From NCBI RefSeq assembly GCF_026241195.1, contig NZ_JAPFQO010000006.1, positions 124,001-188,000 of the forward strand: a DNA stretch of 64,000 bases. Direction: 5' to 3'. The notes beneath the pieces are model-generated. The model searched no databases. It had not been told where the DNA came from and saw only the letters and a list, made by a program, of their open reading frames with translations. Each line of letters begins with the position of its first letter. Within the stretch, counting starts at the first letter, position 1. Positions 45,658-55,914 of this stretch are shown in pieces. A program made the translations under genes and the position numbers. This DNA is from Pontibacter anaerobius (lineage in GTDB: Bacteria; Bacteroidota; Bacteroidia; Cytophagales; Hymenobacteraceae).

Positions 45658-46212
45658 ATGGAGCGCTCCGCCAAGCTACGGTATTTGCTGCTATTTGCAA
45701 TCTCTTTTCTTGCTTTCTCACCGGCTATGGCGCAGCAGGCTGAGGGGAAGCGCAACTCCTTTTTCCTGGAGCTGGGCGGCAACGGCGGTTTCTACTCCCT
45801 CAACTATGACCGCATTCTGATGGCCTCCGGCGGCTGGAGCCTGGCAGGGCGCATGGGGGCTATGTACTACGGCACGGATTCCGGGGGAATGGAAGCAGGT
45901 CGCTCGGTTTGGCTCGCCGCCCCCCTGGAGGTATCCTGGCTCCGGGGGAGGAGAAACCACCGGCTGGAGCTCGGGCTTGGGGTGACGCCCCTCTACCAGG
46001 AATACCCCGAGGAGGGCTCTTCGCAGGAAAAAGAACTGAGGCTGCTGCCGGTTGGCAGGGTGGGCTACCGCTTCCAGCGAGCAGAAGGGGGCATGTTCTA
46101 CAAGGCGGGCTTCACGCCCATGGCGCAGTTCAACCACGAGGAGGCCAGCCTGGGTCGCGGCGTGTTTCTGCCTTGGTTCGGGCTTGCCGTCGGCTACACG
46201 CTGAAGCAATAA
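45658..46212 (+). CDS. Secreted or outer-membrane protein of unknown function
   Basis: 184 residues from ATG 45658; the ATG at 45610 would give a poor signal. Signal peptide LLLFAISFLAFSPAMA followed by QQAEGKRNSFFLELGGNGGFYSLNYDRIL. The rest is rich in alternating Gly/aromatic beta strands (GLGVTPLYQEYPEEG, VGYRFQRAEGGMFYKAGFTPMAQFN, FGLAVGYTLKQ), as in small outer-membrane beta-barrels. It is 42 bp from the next gene, probably one operon. GC content is well above that of the preceding gene. Confidence 0.72.
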   Translation: MERSAKLRYLLLFAISFLAFSPAMAQQAEGKRNSFFLELGGNGGFYSLNYDRILMASGGWSLAGRMGAMYYGTDSGGMEAGRSVWLAAPLEVSWLRGRRNHRLELGLGVTPLYQEYPEEGSSQEKELRLLPVGRVGYRFQRAEGGMFYKAGFTPMAQFNHEEASLGRGVFLPWFGLAVGYTLKQ

Positions 46213-46254
46213 CCGGTTCAATCCTGAAATCAGCCACGGTCGAAAACGAAAGCT

Positions 46255-48975
46255 ATGCGATACTTTTTGCAGCTCTACCTTGCCCTTGCCTGCTGCCTGA
46301 CGGGCGGCGCGGCACTTGCCCAGGGGCAGGCCAACATCTGGTACTTTGGCAACGGCGGGGCCGGCCTGGACTTTAACCTGCGCCCGCCGGGGGTGCTGAC
46401 CGGTGGGGCCCTGCTGGCCTCGGAGGGGGTGGCCACCATGGCCGACTCCACGGGCCGGCTCCTCTTCTACACCAACGGGGAGCGCATCTGGAACCGCGAG
46501 CATCGGGTGATGGCCAACGGCTCTGACCTGGCCGGGCACCTCTCCGCCCGGCAGGGCGTTGTCATCGTGCCGCAGCCCGGCAGCAAAACCCGTTATTTTG
46601 TCTTTACCACGGACGCGCTCGAGAACCGCTTTGCCAAGGGCCTGCGCTACTCCGTGGTGGACATGGCGCGGCAGTCGGGCCTGGGTGAGGTAACGACCAG
46701 GAACACGCTGCTCCACCCCCTGGCCGAGGAGAACCTGGCGGCGACAGGCGCCTGCGGCTGCTCCAACTCCGGCCGCTACTGGGTGGCCGCCGACAGGCAG
46801 GACCGCCCCGGCATACTGTATGCTTACCGTGTGGACGCCGGCGGGGTGAACCCGCAGCCGGTGGAGACGCTGCTCCCCGGCGTGGCCAGCATCACCTTCC
46901 TGAAATTCTCCCCGGCCGGGGACCGCGTGGCCTTCACGGGCCTGACAGACAGCGACGCCTCCGTCATCGGCATCGCCGACTTTGACGCGGCCACCGGCCG
47001 GTTTTCTGAGCTAAGGCTCATCCCGGTGGTTAGCAGGGACTACCACCGGGCCGTGGAGTTCTCCGGCGACGGCAAGCTGCTCTACTTCACGACCTGGTCC
47101 AGCCCGCAGCTGACGCAGTATGACCTAAGCCATGCCTCCGCCGGGGAGATGGCCCGCACGGCGCTGCCGCTGGTGCAGCGGCCTGTGTACAGCCTAAACA
47201 GCCCCCAGCTGGCCAGCGACGGGAAGATCTACTTGTCAGCCTACGACGGGAAGCAGACCAGCATGGCTGTCCTTGAGCACCCGAACCTCAAGGGGCCGGC
47301 CAGCCTCTTCAGGCAGGACGCCTTCCCCGGCATCGGCGCCTACATGCTGCCCAACTTTGTCACGAGCCTGCTCTACCGCAATGAGCTGCTGGCGCAGCGC
47401 GCGGACGCAGGCCCCGACAGGGATGTGTGCGCCAATGAGCCCGTGCGGCTCGGCAGCGCCCCGGACGGCAGGCTCCGCTACAGCTGGAGCACCGGCGCCC
47501 ACCTGAGCGACTCGACGGTGGCCAGCCCTGAGTTCCGGTACGTGGGTGCGGTGGACAGGAAAAAGACGCTGCAATACGTGCTCACCGTCTCGGACGGCCC
47601 CTGCACGCGCCGCGACACGGTGGAGGTGACGGTGCACCCGCTGCCCAGGGCGGCCATCAGCGGCCCCCGGTCTGTGTGCCCCATGGTTGAGGGGGTGGTG
47701 TATCAGACGGATGCGGCGCAGGGGCACACCTTCCGCTGGCGCGTCAGAGGCGGCACGGTCCGCTCGGGCCAGGGAACGGCCGCCGTCACGGTGGACTGGG
47801 GGCCGACCAACGCGGCCGCCTGGGTGGAGGTGGCGCCCGTGAACGGGATTGGCTGTGTGGGCCCCCCGGCCAGGATGCCGGTGAGGGTTAACGTCGAGCT
47901 GGAGACCGAGACGCCGCAAGGGCCGCAGTCGGTCTGCCTGAATCAGCGCGCAGGGAACGCGTATCACGTTTCCCCGGCCAGTGGATCAGTTTACACCTGG
48001 GGCGCGCTCGGGGGCAGGGTCGTTTCCGGCCAGGGTTCGGCGAGGGCGGTGGTGGACTGGGACGGAACCGGAACCAAGAAGCTGTGGGTGCAGGAGCAGA
48101 GCGTTACGGTGGACACCGTTTGCTACGGCGTGTCCGACACCCTGCGGGTCAATGTCTTCCAGGACCCCACTGCGATTGCGATCGATTTTGTGACGATAAA
48201 CGATGAGGAGGGCACCGAAAGCCTGGTGCAATGGCGGGTTGACGGAGCGCTCAGCGCAGGGGGCGCGACCTCCCTGCAGCGCAGGGCAGAGGGATCCCCC
48301 GTATGGGCGGAGGTTGCCTCTGTTCCAAACACGCGCCGCAGCCGGGCGGACTCAGGGCTGCGCGGCCGGGAGGAGGTGTATGCATATAGGGTCGTGGCCC
48401 GGAATGGCTGCGGGGAGGAGGTTGCCAGTGACGTGCACCGGACAATACGGCTGCGGGGGGAGGCTGACGCAGGAGAGAAAACCCTGACGCTTCGCTGGAG
48501 CCCCTACGAGGGCTGGGAGGAGGGCGTCTTGCGCTACCAGGTGTGGCGCAGGCTGGACGGGCAAGCAGATTACACCCTGCTGCAGGAGGTGGACGGCACC
48601 ACGCTCTCCCTTCCGGGGCTGAACGCCACGGAAGGCTTCACCCACAGTTACAGGGTCAAGGCCATGGCCGCAGGCAAACCCTGGGAGTCATGGTCCAACA
48701 GTACCGAGCTCTCCTTTGAGCATGCGCTCAACATACCCAATATCTTCAGCCCAAACGGCGACGGCATGAACGACACGTTCTTTATCCCTCAAATAGAGCT
48801 TTACCCTGACAACGAGTTGGTGGTGGTGAACCGGCTGGGGCGGGAGGTGTTCCGCAGGAGCGACTACCGGGGGAACTGGACTGGCGGAGACCTGAGTGCC
48901 GGCGTTTATTACTACAGCCTATACGTCGGTAAGCTCGGCAGGACCCTCAAAGGATGGGTGGAGATCGTCAGGTGA
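46255..48975 (+). CDS. T9SS-exported protein: beta-propeller, PKD-like, FN3 and CHU_C domains
   Basis: 906 residues. Signal peptide (LYLALACCLTGGAALA), then an N-terminal region with WYFGNGGAGLDFNLRPPGVL, LLFYTNGERIWNREHRVM and QGVVIVPQPGSKTRYFVFTTD, a seven-blade propeller type common in Bacteroidetes surface proteins. Next come PKD-like repeats (PRAAISGPRSVCPMVEG, then PQGPQSVCLNQRAG) and FN3-like domains (about 650-830). The C-terminus NIPNIFSPNGDGMNDTFFIP to GWVEIVR is the gliding motility-associated domain. GC content is visibly very high, codons end in C or G, and TATACTT words are absent, so the gene was probably acquired from a GC-rich relative. Confidence 0.88.
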   Translation: MRYFLQLYLALACCLTGGAALAQGQANIWYFGNGGAGLDFNLRPPGVLTGGALLASEGVATMADSTGRLLFYTNGERIWNREHRVMANGSDLAGHLSARQGVVIVPQPGSKTRYFVFTTDALENRFAKGLRYSVVDMARQSGLGEVTTRNTLLHPLAEENLAATGACGCSNSGRYWVAADRQDRPGILYAYRVDAGGVNPQPVETLLPGVASITFLKFSPAGDRVAFTGLTDSDASVIGIADFDAATGRFSELRLIPVVSRDYHRAVEFSGDGKLLYFTTWSSPQLTQYDLSHASAGEMARTALPLVQRPVYSLNSPQLASDGKIYLSAYDGKQTSMAVLEHPNLKGPASLFRQDAFPGIGAYMLPNFVTSLLYRNELLAQRADAGPDRDVCANEPVRLGSAPDGRLRYSWSTGAHLSDSTVASPEFRYVGAVDRKKTLQYVLTVSDGPCTRRDTVEVTVHPLPRAAISGPRSVCPMVEGVVYQTDAAQGHTFRWRVRGGTVRSGQGTAAVTVDWGPTNAAAWVEVAPVNGIGCVGPPARMPVRVNVELETETPQGPQSVCLNQRAGNAYHVSPASGSVYTWGALGGRVVSGQGSARAVVDWDGTGTKKLWVQEQSVTVDTVCYGVSDTLRVNVFQDPTAIAIDFVTINDEEGTESLVQWRVDGALSAGGATSLQRRAEGSPVWAEVASVPNTRRSRADSGLRGREEVYAYRVVARNGCGEEVASDVHRTIRLRGEADAGEKTLTLRWSPYEGWEEGVLRYQVWRRLDGQADYTLLQEVDGTTLSLPGLNATEGFTHSYRVKAMAAGKPWESWSNSTELSFEHALNIPNIFSPNGDGMNDTFFIPQIELYPDNELVVVNRLGREVFRRSDYRGNWTGGDLSAGVYYYSLYVGKLGRTLKGWVEIVR

Positions 48976-49253
48976 TCTCCACCGCCGGTTTCAGGCGTGG
49001 AATGCATGGGCGAATATTCTCGCTAACGGTAGGTAAGATTAGGAAACACCTTTGCACTCAGTTAAGTAAATATTGTTTTGCAGTAGAAGATTCATAAAAG
49101 ATTATTCCTCAATTTTAGCCCTTAAATGCTTAAGTCGGTTGCAAACGTAGAATCGGGCGTTAGAATTGCTTTATTGTATTATTCTGATTCTTGATATAAA
49201 TAGATGAAAGTATGTTTTTTTGATATTTATTTGTGAAGGTTCCTTTTTTGCAG

Positions 49254-49352
49254 AAAAAAAGCGCCAGCCACTTTTGCAGTGGCTGGCGCTTGAAATTGTA
49301 CTTGTGCTCTCAAGGATACGAATTTCGAACCATTTTATGGAGGATTTGAGGA
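49254..49352. repeat. 99-bp direct repeat, copy 2 (decayed tRNA-Arg 3' end plus terminator)
   Basis: Same orientation as copy 1 and 92% identical over 99 bp. Contains a better stem (GCGCCAGCCACTT / AGTGGCTGGCGC), the AAATTGTACTTGTGC word and TTTCGAACCA. Together with copy 1 it brackets the T9SS genes. Confidence 0.85.
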
Positions 49353-49407
49353 GGTTGAGCAGCTAGCCTAATATGTAGACAAGCACTCGTGCAGCAAGGA
49401 GAGTAAT

Positions 49408-49887
49408 TTATAATTTGCGTCCCCGGCCTCGCTTCAATTTTGGCTTCGCCTGTATTTCCTTGATGTCGCTCAGGTCTCTGGCCCTGCCAACTGCTTCCTT
49501 GTTCCGGACGAACTCGCGCAGGCCGATGTAGGCTACGTGCAGCCCCTCAAGCTCCACCTGCTCGCGGTTGCCGTAGGCTTCCTGGAAGCTGACGCCGTCG
49601 ATGGTGTTGAGGATGTCAATGCGCAAGGGAGGATAACCAATTTGGGTAACATAGCCTTCTTTAAGGAAGTCGTCCTTCTCAAAGCCAAGGGAGGCAAGAC
49701 CGAAATCCTGTAGCACCTCCAGCATGCGCTGTGCATTTTCCTCCGAAACCTTTATCCAGATGTCCAGATCACCGGTGTGGCGCGGCCTTCCGTGGAAGGC
49801 GAGCGCGTAGCCCCCGACCACCAGATACTCTACCTCGTGCTTGTTGAGCAGGCCAATGAAGTCTTCAAAATCCCTAGCGAGCACCAT
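49408..49887 (-). CDS. Nucleotidyltransferase-fold protein (MNT / DUF6036-like)
   Basis: 159 residues. YLVVGGYALAFHGRPRHTGDLDIWI contains the GG and the metal-binding Asp40/Asp42 of the nucleotidyltransferase superfamily. RIDILNTIDGVSFQEAY adds a third acidic position. The C-terminus is strongly basic (AKPKLKRGRGRKL). Such proteins often act as antitoxin or toxin partners (AbiEii, MNT of HEPN/MNT) or as tRNA-modifying enzymes. The start overlaps the small gene upstream by 14 bp. Function is inferred from fold only. Confidence 0.75.
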   Translation of the reverse strand: MVLARDFEDFIGLLNKHEVEYLVVGGYALAFHGRPRHTGDLDIWIKVSEENAQRMLEVLQDFGLASLGFEKDDFLKEGYVTQIGYPPLRIDILNTIDGVSFQEAYGNREQVELEGLHVAYIGLREFVRNKEAVGRARDLSDIKEIQAKPKLKRGRGRKL

Positions 49888-50071
49888 GAGAGAGCATTCT
49901 TTTTGTCACAGCGGTTTTGTCCATCCTTTGTCCTGGCTTGAGGTACTGTGAGATAATGAAGGTCACCGCTTCCATTCGCTCTCTTGGGGAGCGGTCGAGC
50001 CAGTAAAAAAGGTCCTCCCGCTCATCGATCTCTTTTATATGGCCTTTTCGTACGACAGCTTGTATGCGCAT
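49874..50071 (-). CDS. Small protein paired with the nucleotidyltransferase
   Basis: 65 residues, mostly charged: KEIDEREDLFYWLDRSPRERMEAVTFIISQYL. Predicted mainly helical, no domain recognised. Similar small proteins with the LDRSPxERxEAV pattern precede nucleotidyltransferase-fold genes in many genomes. The 14-bp overlap with the next gene suggests translational coupling and a two-component unit, possibly toxin-antitoxin. Confidence 0.68.
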   Translation of the reverse strand: MRIQAVVRKGHIKEIDEREDLFYWLDRSPRERMEAVTFIISQYLKPGQRMDKTAVTKRMLSHGAR

Positions 50072-50271
50072 GATATTCAGTTAACTGTATACAAGGCAGA
50101 TTAAGATATGCCCTTTACAAATATACTAAATTAATCAGACACTTGTTGTGACCTTGTTGTCGTAATAAGAGTTGTAAATTTGCGTATTAAATATAACCAT
50201 ATTGATATGGTGTTAGTGAAGAAAAATGATTAAAGTAGTATATAATCGCTTAATTTAGGTGGGTATTTAAC

Positions 50272-50310
50272 CAAAAAGCGCCAGCCACTTTAGCAGTAGC
50301 TAGCGCCGAA
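50272..50310 (-). terminator. Terminator of tRNA-Arg
   Basis: Imperfect stem GCGCCAGCCACT / AGTAGCTAGCGC followed on the minus strand by TTTTT. Its sequence recurs in the two 99-bp direct repeats. Confidence 0.7.
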
Positions 50311-50321
50311 AATTGTACTTG

Positions 50322-50395
50322 TGCACCCGAGAGGATTCGAACCCCTAACCCTCGGAGCCGAAATCCGATATTCTATCCAGTTGAACTACGGGTGC
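50322..50395 (-). tRNA. tRNA-Arg (anticodon TCG)
   Basis: 74 nt. Acceptor GCACCCG / CGGGTGC with discriminator A, anticodon stem TCGGA / TCCGA with loop TTTCGGC (TCG at 34-36), T arm TAGGGGTTCGAATCCTC. No encoded CCA. Its 3' end and terminator match the two decayed repeats upstream, suggesting that this tRNA is an integration target. Confidence 0.96.
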
Positions 50396-50549
50396 AGATT
50401 GTTTGCAAAAATAGCAAGTATGCGCATATTACGAAACTTCTGCTGTGAAAAATGTGCTAAATAGCCGGAATAACTTCCTGCTCAAAAAACATTCCCCCTG
50501 CTTCCGTAGTTAACCAAACAATAAAAGCATTCATAAACAGCTGATAACT

Positions 50550-50966
50550 ATGAAGAAACTGTATACGGCAGAGGTTACTGCCACTGGAGGCCGTCGTGGG
50601 TACGTAACGTCATCAGACGGAATAATTAATATGAAACTGGCCTTACCCGAAGGCTTAGGAGGGCAGGGGGGAGCCACTAACCCCGAGCAGCTGTTCGCTG
50701 CTGGCTATGCTGCCTGTTTCCAGAGCGCCCTTTTGGTAGTAGCCGGAAAGCACCACATACGCCTTGACCCAGCCTCTACCGTGGCTGCCCACGTGGACCT
50801 AAACCAGAAGGACGACGGCGCCTATGCTCTAAGCGTGAAGCTTGCAGTTGAGATAAAAGGAGTAGATAAAGATAAAGCACAGGAAATGGTGGACGAAGCG
50901 CACCAGATCTGCCCATACTCTATTGGTACACGCGGAAATGTAGAAGTGGAGCTGGAGGTTATCTAG
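50550..50966 (+). CDS. ohr: Organic hydroperoxide resistance protein Ohr
   Basis: 138 residues of the Ohr/OsmC family. The N-terminal KLYTAEVTATGGRRGYV, the first redox Cys in GYAACFQSAL and the second in HQICPYSIGTRGNVEVEL fit Ohr rather than OsmC. Ohr reduces organic hydroperoxides using a dihydrolipoyl-type thiol. It is a single gene; no MarR-type OhrR regulator is adjacent. Confidence 0.95.
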   Translation: MKKLYTAEVTATGGRRGYVTSSDGIINMKLALPEGLGGQGGATNPEQLFAAGYAACFQSALLVVAGKHHIRLDPASTVAAHVDLNQKDDGAYALSVKLAVEIKGVDKDKAQEMVDEAHQICPYSIGTRGNVEVELEVI

Positions 50967-51051
50967 AATGATTGAGTTTAGGCGCTAGAAAGTATAAATG
51001 GCACCGTTTCTTTATCCGATTAGATGCGTAACATCCTTAAAGTATACGTAT

Positions 51052-51093
51052 AAAAAAGAAAGGGCTGCCAAAACTGGCAGCCCTTTCTTTTTT
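51052..51093. terminator. Bidirectional terminator between ohr and sucC
   Basis: Stem AAAAAAGAAAGGGCTGCC / GGCAGCCCTTTCTTTTTT with a 6-base loop; A and T runs on both sides. Confidence 0.88.
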
Positions 51094-51106
51094 ATACTTT
51101 GAAGTT

Positions 51107-52309
51107 CTAAACTCCTTGCTCAGCAAGAACCTGCTTTACTTTTTCAGCAGCCTCTTTCAGAACTACGGCAGAGTATACTTTCAGGCCAGACTCATCAATG
51201 ATTTTGGCGCCTTCCTCAGCGTTGGTACCTTGCAGACGAACAATGATCGGAACGTTGATGTCGCCGATGTTCTTGTAAGCCTCTACCACACCGTTAGCCA
51301 CTCTGTCGCAACGAACGATACCACCGAAGATGTTGATCAGGATGGCCTTTACGTTCGGGTCTTTCAGGATAATGCGGAAACCTGCCTCAACAGTCTGCGC
51401 GTTTGCCCCACCCCCTACGTCAAGGAAGTTAGCAGGCTCACCGCCAGAAAGTTTGATAATATCCATGGTAGCCATTGCCAGACCAGCGCCGTTTACCATA
51501 CAGCCTACGTTACCGTCAAGCTTTACATAGTTCAGGTGGTGCTTGCCAGCCTCAACCTCCAAAGGATCTTCCTCAGAGATATCACGCAGGGCAGCCAGGT
51601 CTTTGTGACGGAACAGGGCGTTGTCGTCCAGGTCTACCTTGGCGTCAACTGCCAGAATTTTGTTATCAGATGTCTTCAGCACAGGGTTGATCTCGAACAT
51701 AGAAGAGTCCGTGTCAACGTATGCTTTGTACAGGTTGGTTACGAATTTCACCATCTCCTTGAACGCCTCACCCTCTAAGCCGAAAGCGAAAGCGATCTTG
51801 CGGGCCTGGAAGCCCTGCAGACCAACAGCCGGGTCGATCCACTCTTTGATGATTTTCTCCGGAGTCTTCTCAGCTACCTCCTCGATGTCCATACCACCTT
51901 CTGTAGATGCCATGATCACGTTTTGGCCTTTGGCACGGTCCAGCAGGATGCTCAGGTAGTATTCTTTAGGGTCAGATTCGCCTGGATAGTACACATCCTG
52001 CGCTACCAGCACCTTCTGTACCAGTTTGCCCTCAGGGCCGGTCTGGTGCGTAACCAGTGTCATGCCCAGAATCTGGTCAGCGATTTCTTTTACCTGGTCA
52101 AGGTTTTTGGCCAGTTTCACACCGCCACCCTTACCACGGCCACCCGCATGGATCTGAGCCTTGATAACGTGCCAACCTGTGCCGGTCTCCTCGGTCAGTT
52201 TCATGGCAGCTTTTACTGCCTGGTCTGGCGTCTCAGCCACGATACCCTCCTGGATACGTACTCCGTAGCTCTTTAAAATTTCTTTAGCCTGATATTCGTG
52301 TATGTTCAT
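51107..52309 (-). CDS. sucC: Succinyl-CoA ligase (ADP-forming) beta subunit
   Basis: 400 residues from the ATG giving [17 protein letters not shown]; an open upstream extension of 41 codons is unconserved and rejected because the promoter lies in it. The ATP-grasp domain has [18 protein letters not shown], the CoA/phosphate segment [25 protein letters not shown], and [13 protein letters not shown]. It forms the nucleotide-binding half of the TCA-cycle succinyl-CoA synthetase. The alpha subunit (sucD) is not in the window, a common split in Bacteroidetes. Confidence 0.97.
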   Translation of the reverse strand: MNIHEYQAKEILKSYGVRIQEGIVAETPDQAVKAAMKLTEETGTGWHVIKAQIHAGGRGKGGGVKLAKNLDQVKEIADQILGMTLVTHQTGPEGKLVQKVLVAQDVYYPGESDPKEYYLSILLDRAKGQNVIMASTEGGMDIEEVAEKTPEKIIKEWIDPAVGLQGFQARKIAFAFGLEGEAFKEMVKFVTNLYKAYVDTDSSMFEINPVLKTSDNKILAVDAKVDLDDNALFRHKDLAALRDISEEDPLEVEAGKHHLNYVKLDGNVGCMVNGAGLAMATMDIIKLSGGEPANFLDVGGGANAQTVEAGFRIILKDPNVKAILINIFGGIVRCDRVANGVVEAYKNIGDINVPIIVRLQGTNAEEGAKIIDESGLKVYSAVVLKEAAEKVKQVLAEQGV

Positions 52310-52331
52310 GCTTTCAGTTTTAATGGACGCA

Positions 52332-52362
52332 CGAAAGTACGCCTTTATCGTCTTAAATTCAA
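52332..52362 (-). promoter_or_regulatory. Predicted sucC promoter
   Basis: On the minus strand TTG (52360-52362), 20 bases, TACTTTCG (52332-52339; one mismatch to TAnnTTTG). The start ATG is 23 bp downstream. Confidence 0.45.
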
Positions 52363-52432
52363 GTAAAGTGTTTTTAAAATATAACTTGTGAAGCTGCGGT
52401 CCGGTTGCGTCTCGCAACGTGCCCTCGTACAA

Positions 52433-52801
52433 ATCTTTACCAGTAGCCTGCGCGCGCAGGGCGGCTGTTTGTACATCTCCTCTCTCTTACATAAACAGAG
52501 TGTTTGAGTACGGAATATACTATGTTTTCGCCGCCCCAACTTTACTTGCAGTGGAACGACTACAGCTGTTGGTTTAGTGGAGAAATGGCGACATTTTTAT
52601 GCTATGTAACTTATGTCACTAAACTGTAACATGTATAAGTTCTATATTTGGTAGGCCAGTCGTATTTCATTACCTTACAGGTAGATATATTCAGGATTCT
52701 TGAGTCTAAAGACCTGCTGCAGTTAAATTGCTTACGAAGGGGTTCTTTGCTGGCTCCTCTTTTGGCTGCGCCTATTCCGCTTATACTTTTGTTTTTAAGA
52801 C
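52433..52801. other. Intergenic region between sucC and pntAA
   Basis: About 370 bp. TATATTTG at 52643-52650 fits the -7 consensus for rightward transcription and could drive pnt from about 200 bp upstream. No other feature is supported. Confidence 0.4.
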
Positions 52802-52861
52802 ATGTACGGGCGGGGTTATTTGTATACTTTAATTTATCATGTTACCAAACACTATAAAACC

Positions 52862-53995
52862 TTGAAATTAGCTGTAATCAAAGAAACCAAAGTGCCTGAA
52901 CGGCGGGTGGCCCTCTCACCGGATGTGGTGAAGTTGCTAACCAGGTCAGGCTTTACGTGTGGTATAGAGAGCGGGGCCGGGGAGGCCTCTGGCTTTTACG
53001 ATAGCGCCTACGAGCAGGTGGGTGGCCTGATCTTCCCGGACAAAGCCGCTATGCTGGCCGATACCGACGTGCTGCTAAAAGTAAATGCCCCCACGATAGA
53101 GGAAGTAGAGTTGCTGCGCGAGGGAAGCGCCCTGATCTCTTTTCTGTATGCCTACACGGTGCCGGAACTAGTAGACCTTTTGGTGCGGAGAAACATCTCT
53201 GCCTTTGCCATGGATGCCGTACCACGCATCTCCAGGGCGCAGAAGATGGACGCGCTAAGTTCCCAGGCCAATCTGGGTGGCTATAAGGCGGTGCTGCTTG
53301 CCGCCAATGCGCTCGGTAAGCTGTTCCCGTTGATGATGACGGCAGCCGGTACCATAACACCGGCGCGTGTTCTCATTTTTGGGGCCGGGGTGGCCGGACT
53401 GCAGGCAGTGGCGACGGCGAAGCGTTTAGGCGCGGTGGTAGAGGTAACAGATGTGCGACCTGAAACCAAGGAGCAGGTAGAGTCATTGGGTGGACGGTTT
53501 TTGGAGGTGCAGGCCGAAGGGGTGCAGACCGAAGGGGGCTACGCCAGAGAAGTATCTGCCGAATACCTTCAGAAGCAAAAAGAGCTTATCTCCAAACACA
53601 TTGCAGAGGCAGACATCGTGATTACCACAGCGCTGGTTATCGGCAAAAAAGCGCCCTTACTTGTTACCGAAGAAATGGTGCAAAGTATGAAACCGGGCTC
53701 CGTGATCGTGGACATGGCCGTGGAGTCGGGGGGCAACTGTGCCCTGAGCGAGTTTAACCAAACGGTGGTAAAGCATGGCGTAACCATTGTTGGGGAAGCG
53801 AATTTGCCGGCGCTCGTTCCGGTAAACGCCAGCGAACTGTACGCCAAAAATATCAGTACCCTGCTGCTGCACCTGGCCGATAAGGATGACTTTAAGTGGG
53901 AGCTGGAGGAGGAGATCACAAAAGGCTCCCTGATAACTTACCAGGGGCAGCTGGTACATCAATTTACAAAAGACATTTTAGCGAAAACAGTATGA
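52862..53995 (+). CDS. pntAA: NAD(P) transhydrogenase subunit alpha, part 1
   Basis: 377 residues if started at the TTG of LKLAVIKETKVPERRVALSPDVV; an ATG 60 bp upstream is open but adds YGRGYLYTLIYHVTK, which is not conserved. Contains the AlaDh/PNT N-terminal domain, the NAD-binding GAGVAGLQAVATAKRLGAVVEVTDVRPE and VIVDMAVESGGNCALSE. It is the dI subunit of the proton-translocating transhydrogenase and binds NAD(H). The stop overlaps the next ATG (ATGA). The operon is pntAA-pntAB-pntB. Confidence 0.95.
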   Translation: MKLAVIKETKVPERRVALSPDVVKLLTRSGFTCGIESGAGEASGFYDSAYEQVGGLIFPDKAAMLADTDVLLKVNAPTIEEVELLREGSALISFLYAYTVPELVDLLVRRNISAFAMDAVPRISRAQKMDALSSQANLGGYKAVLLAANALGKLFPLMMTAAGTITPARVLIFGAGVAGLQAVATAKRLGAVVEVTDVRPETKEQVESLGGRFLEVQAEGVQTEGGYAREVSAEYLQKQKELISKHIAEADIVITTALVIGKKAPLLVTEEMVQSMKPGSVIVDMAVESGGNCALSEFNQTVVKHGVTIVGEANLPALVPVNASELYAKNISTLLLHLADKDDFKWELEEEITKGSLITYQGQLVHQFTKDILAKTV

Positions 53996-54279
53996 ATGCA
54001 GAAACACTTATAGTACTCCTTTATGTGCTGGTGCTGGCCAGCTTTGTAGGGTTCGAGCTTATCTCCAAGGTCCCGCCTACGCTGCACACACCACTTATGT
54101 CCGGCTCAAACGCCATTTCAGGCATTACCATTGTCGGGGCAATTGTGGCAGCCGGGCCTGTTGATTTATCGGTTAGCAAGGTGCTGGGCATTGCGGCGCT
54201 GCTGCTGGCTACGCTCAACGTGGTTGGGGGCTACGCCGTGACCGACCGCATGTTGAAGATGTTCAAAAAGAAAAAGTAA
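53992..54279 (+). CDS. pntAB: NAD(P) transhydrogenase subunit alpha, part 2
   Basis: 95 residues. The conserved membrane part includes SKVPPTLHTPLMSGSNAISGITIVGAIV and the following helix, three transmembrane segments in all. It forms the first membrane half of the proton channel. Translation is coupled to pntAA by ATGA overlap, and pntB starts 6 bp on. Confidence 0.96.
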   Translation: MNAETLIVLLYVLVLASFVGFELISKVPPTLHTPLMSGSNAISGITIVGAIVAAGPVDLSVSKVLGIAALLLATLNVVGGYAVTDRMLKMFKKKK

Positions 54280-54285
54280 CCCAAG

Positions 54286-55692
<1,407 letters not shown>

Positions 55693-55737
55693 CAATAGAC
55701 CTGCCCCAAAACAAGGCAGGAGAAGTATACTTTACAG

Positions 55738-55797
55738 AAATGGTTCTGTGGGAACGCTGGTTTATAGCAGCCAACGTTCTCGCAGAACCATTTTTGT
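55738..55797 (+). terminator. Terminator of the pnt operon
   Basis: Long stem AAATGGTTCTG / CAGAACCATTT with an inner GAACG / CGTTC, followed by TTTTT. Confidence 0.85.
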
Positions 55798-55914
55798 TTC
55801 AGCTCAACACACCCCAGGTATATTTAAAGTATATGCTGCCCAGATGTGCATTGCCATGCACTTTGTAACGTGTATTGCCGCAATTCAGTAAGAGAGGGAC
55901 ATAAACCGGAACCT

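Noticed and set aside
45718..46716. 332-codon minus-strand frame over the GC-rich T9SS genes
   Set aside because: Long frames on both strands are expected in GC-rich DNA; the translation is rich in Pro, Gly, His and Arg with no domain, while the plus-strand frame has signal peptide and sorting domains.
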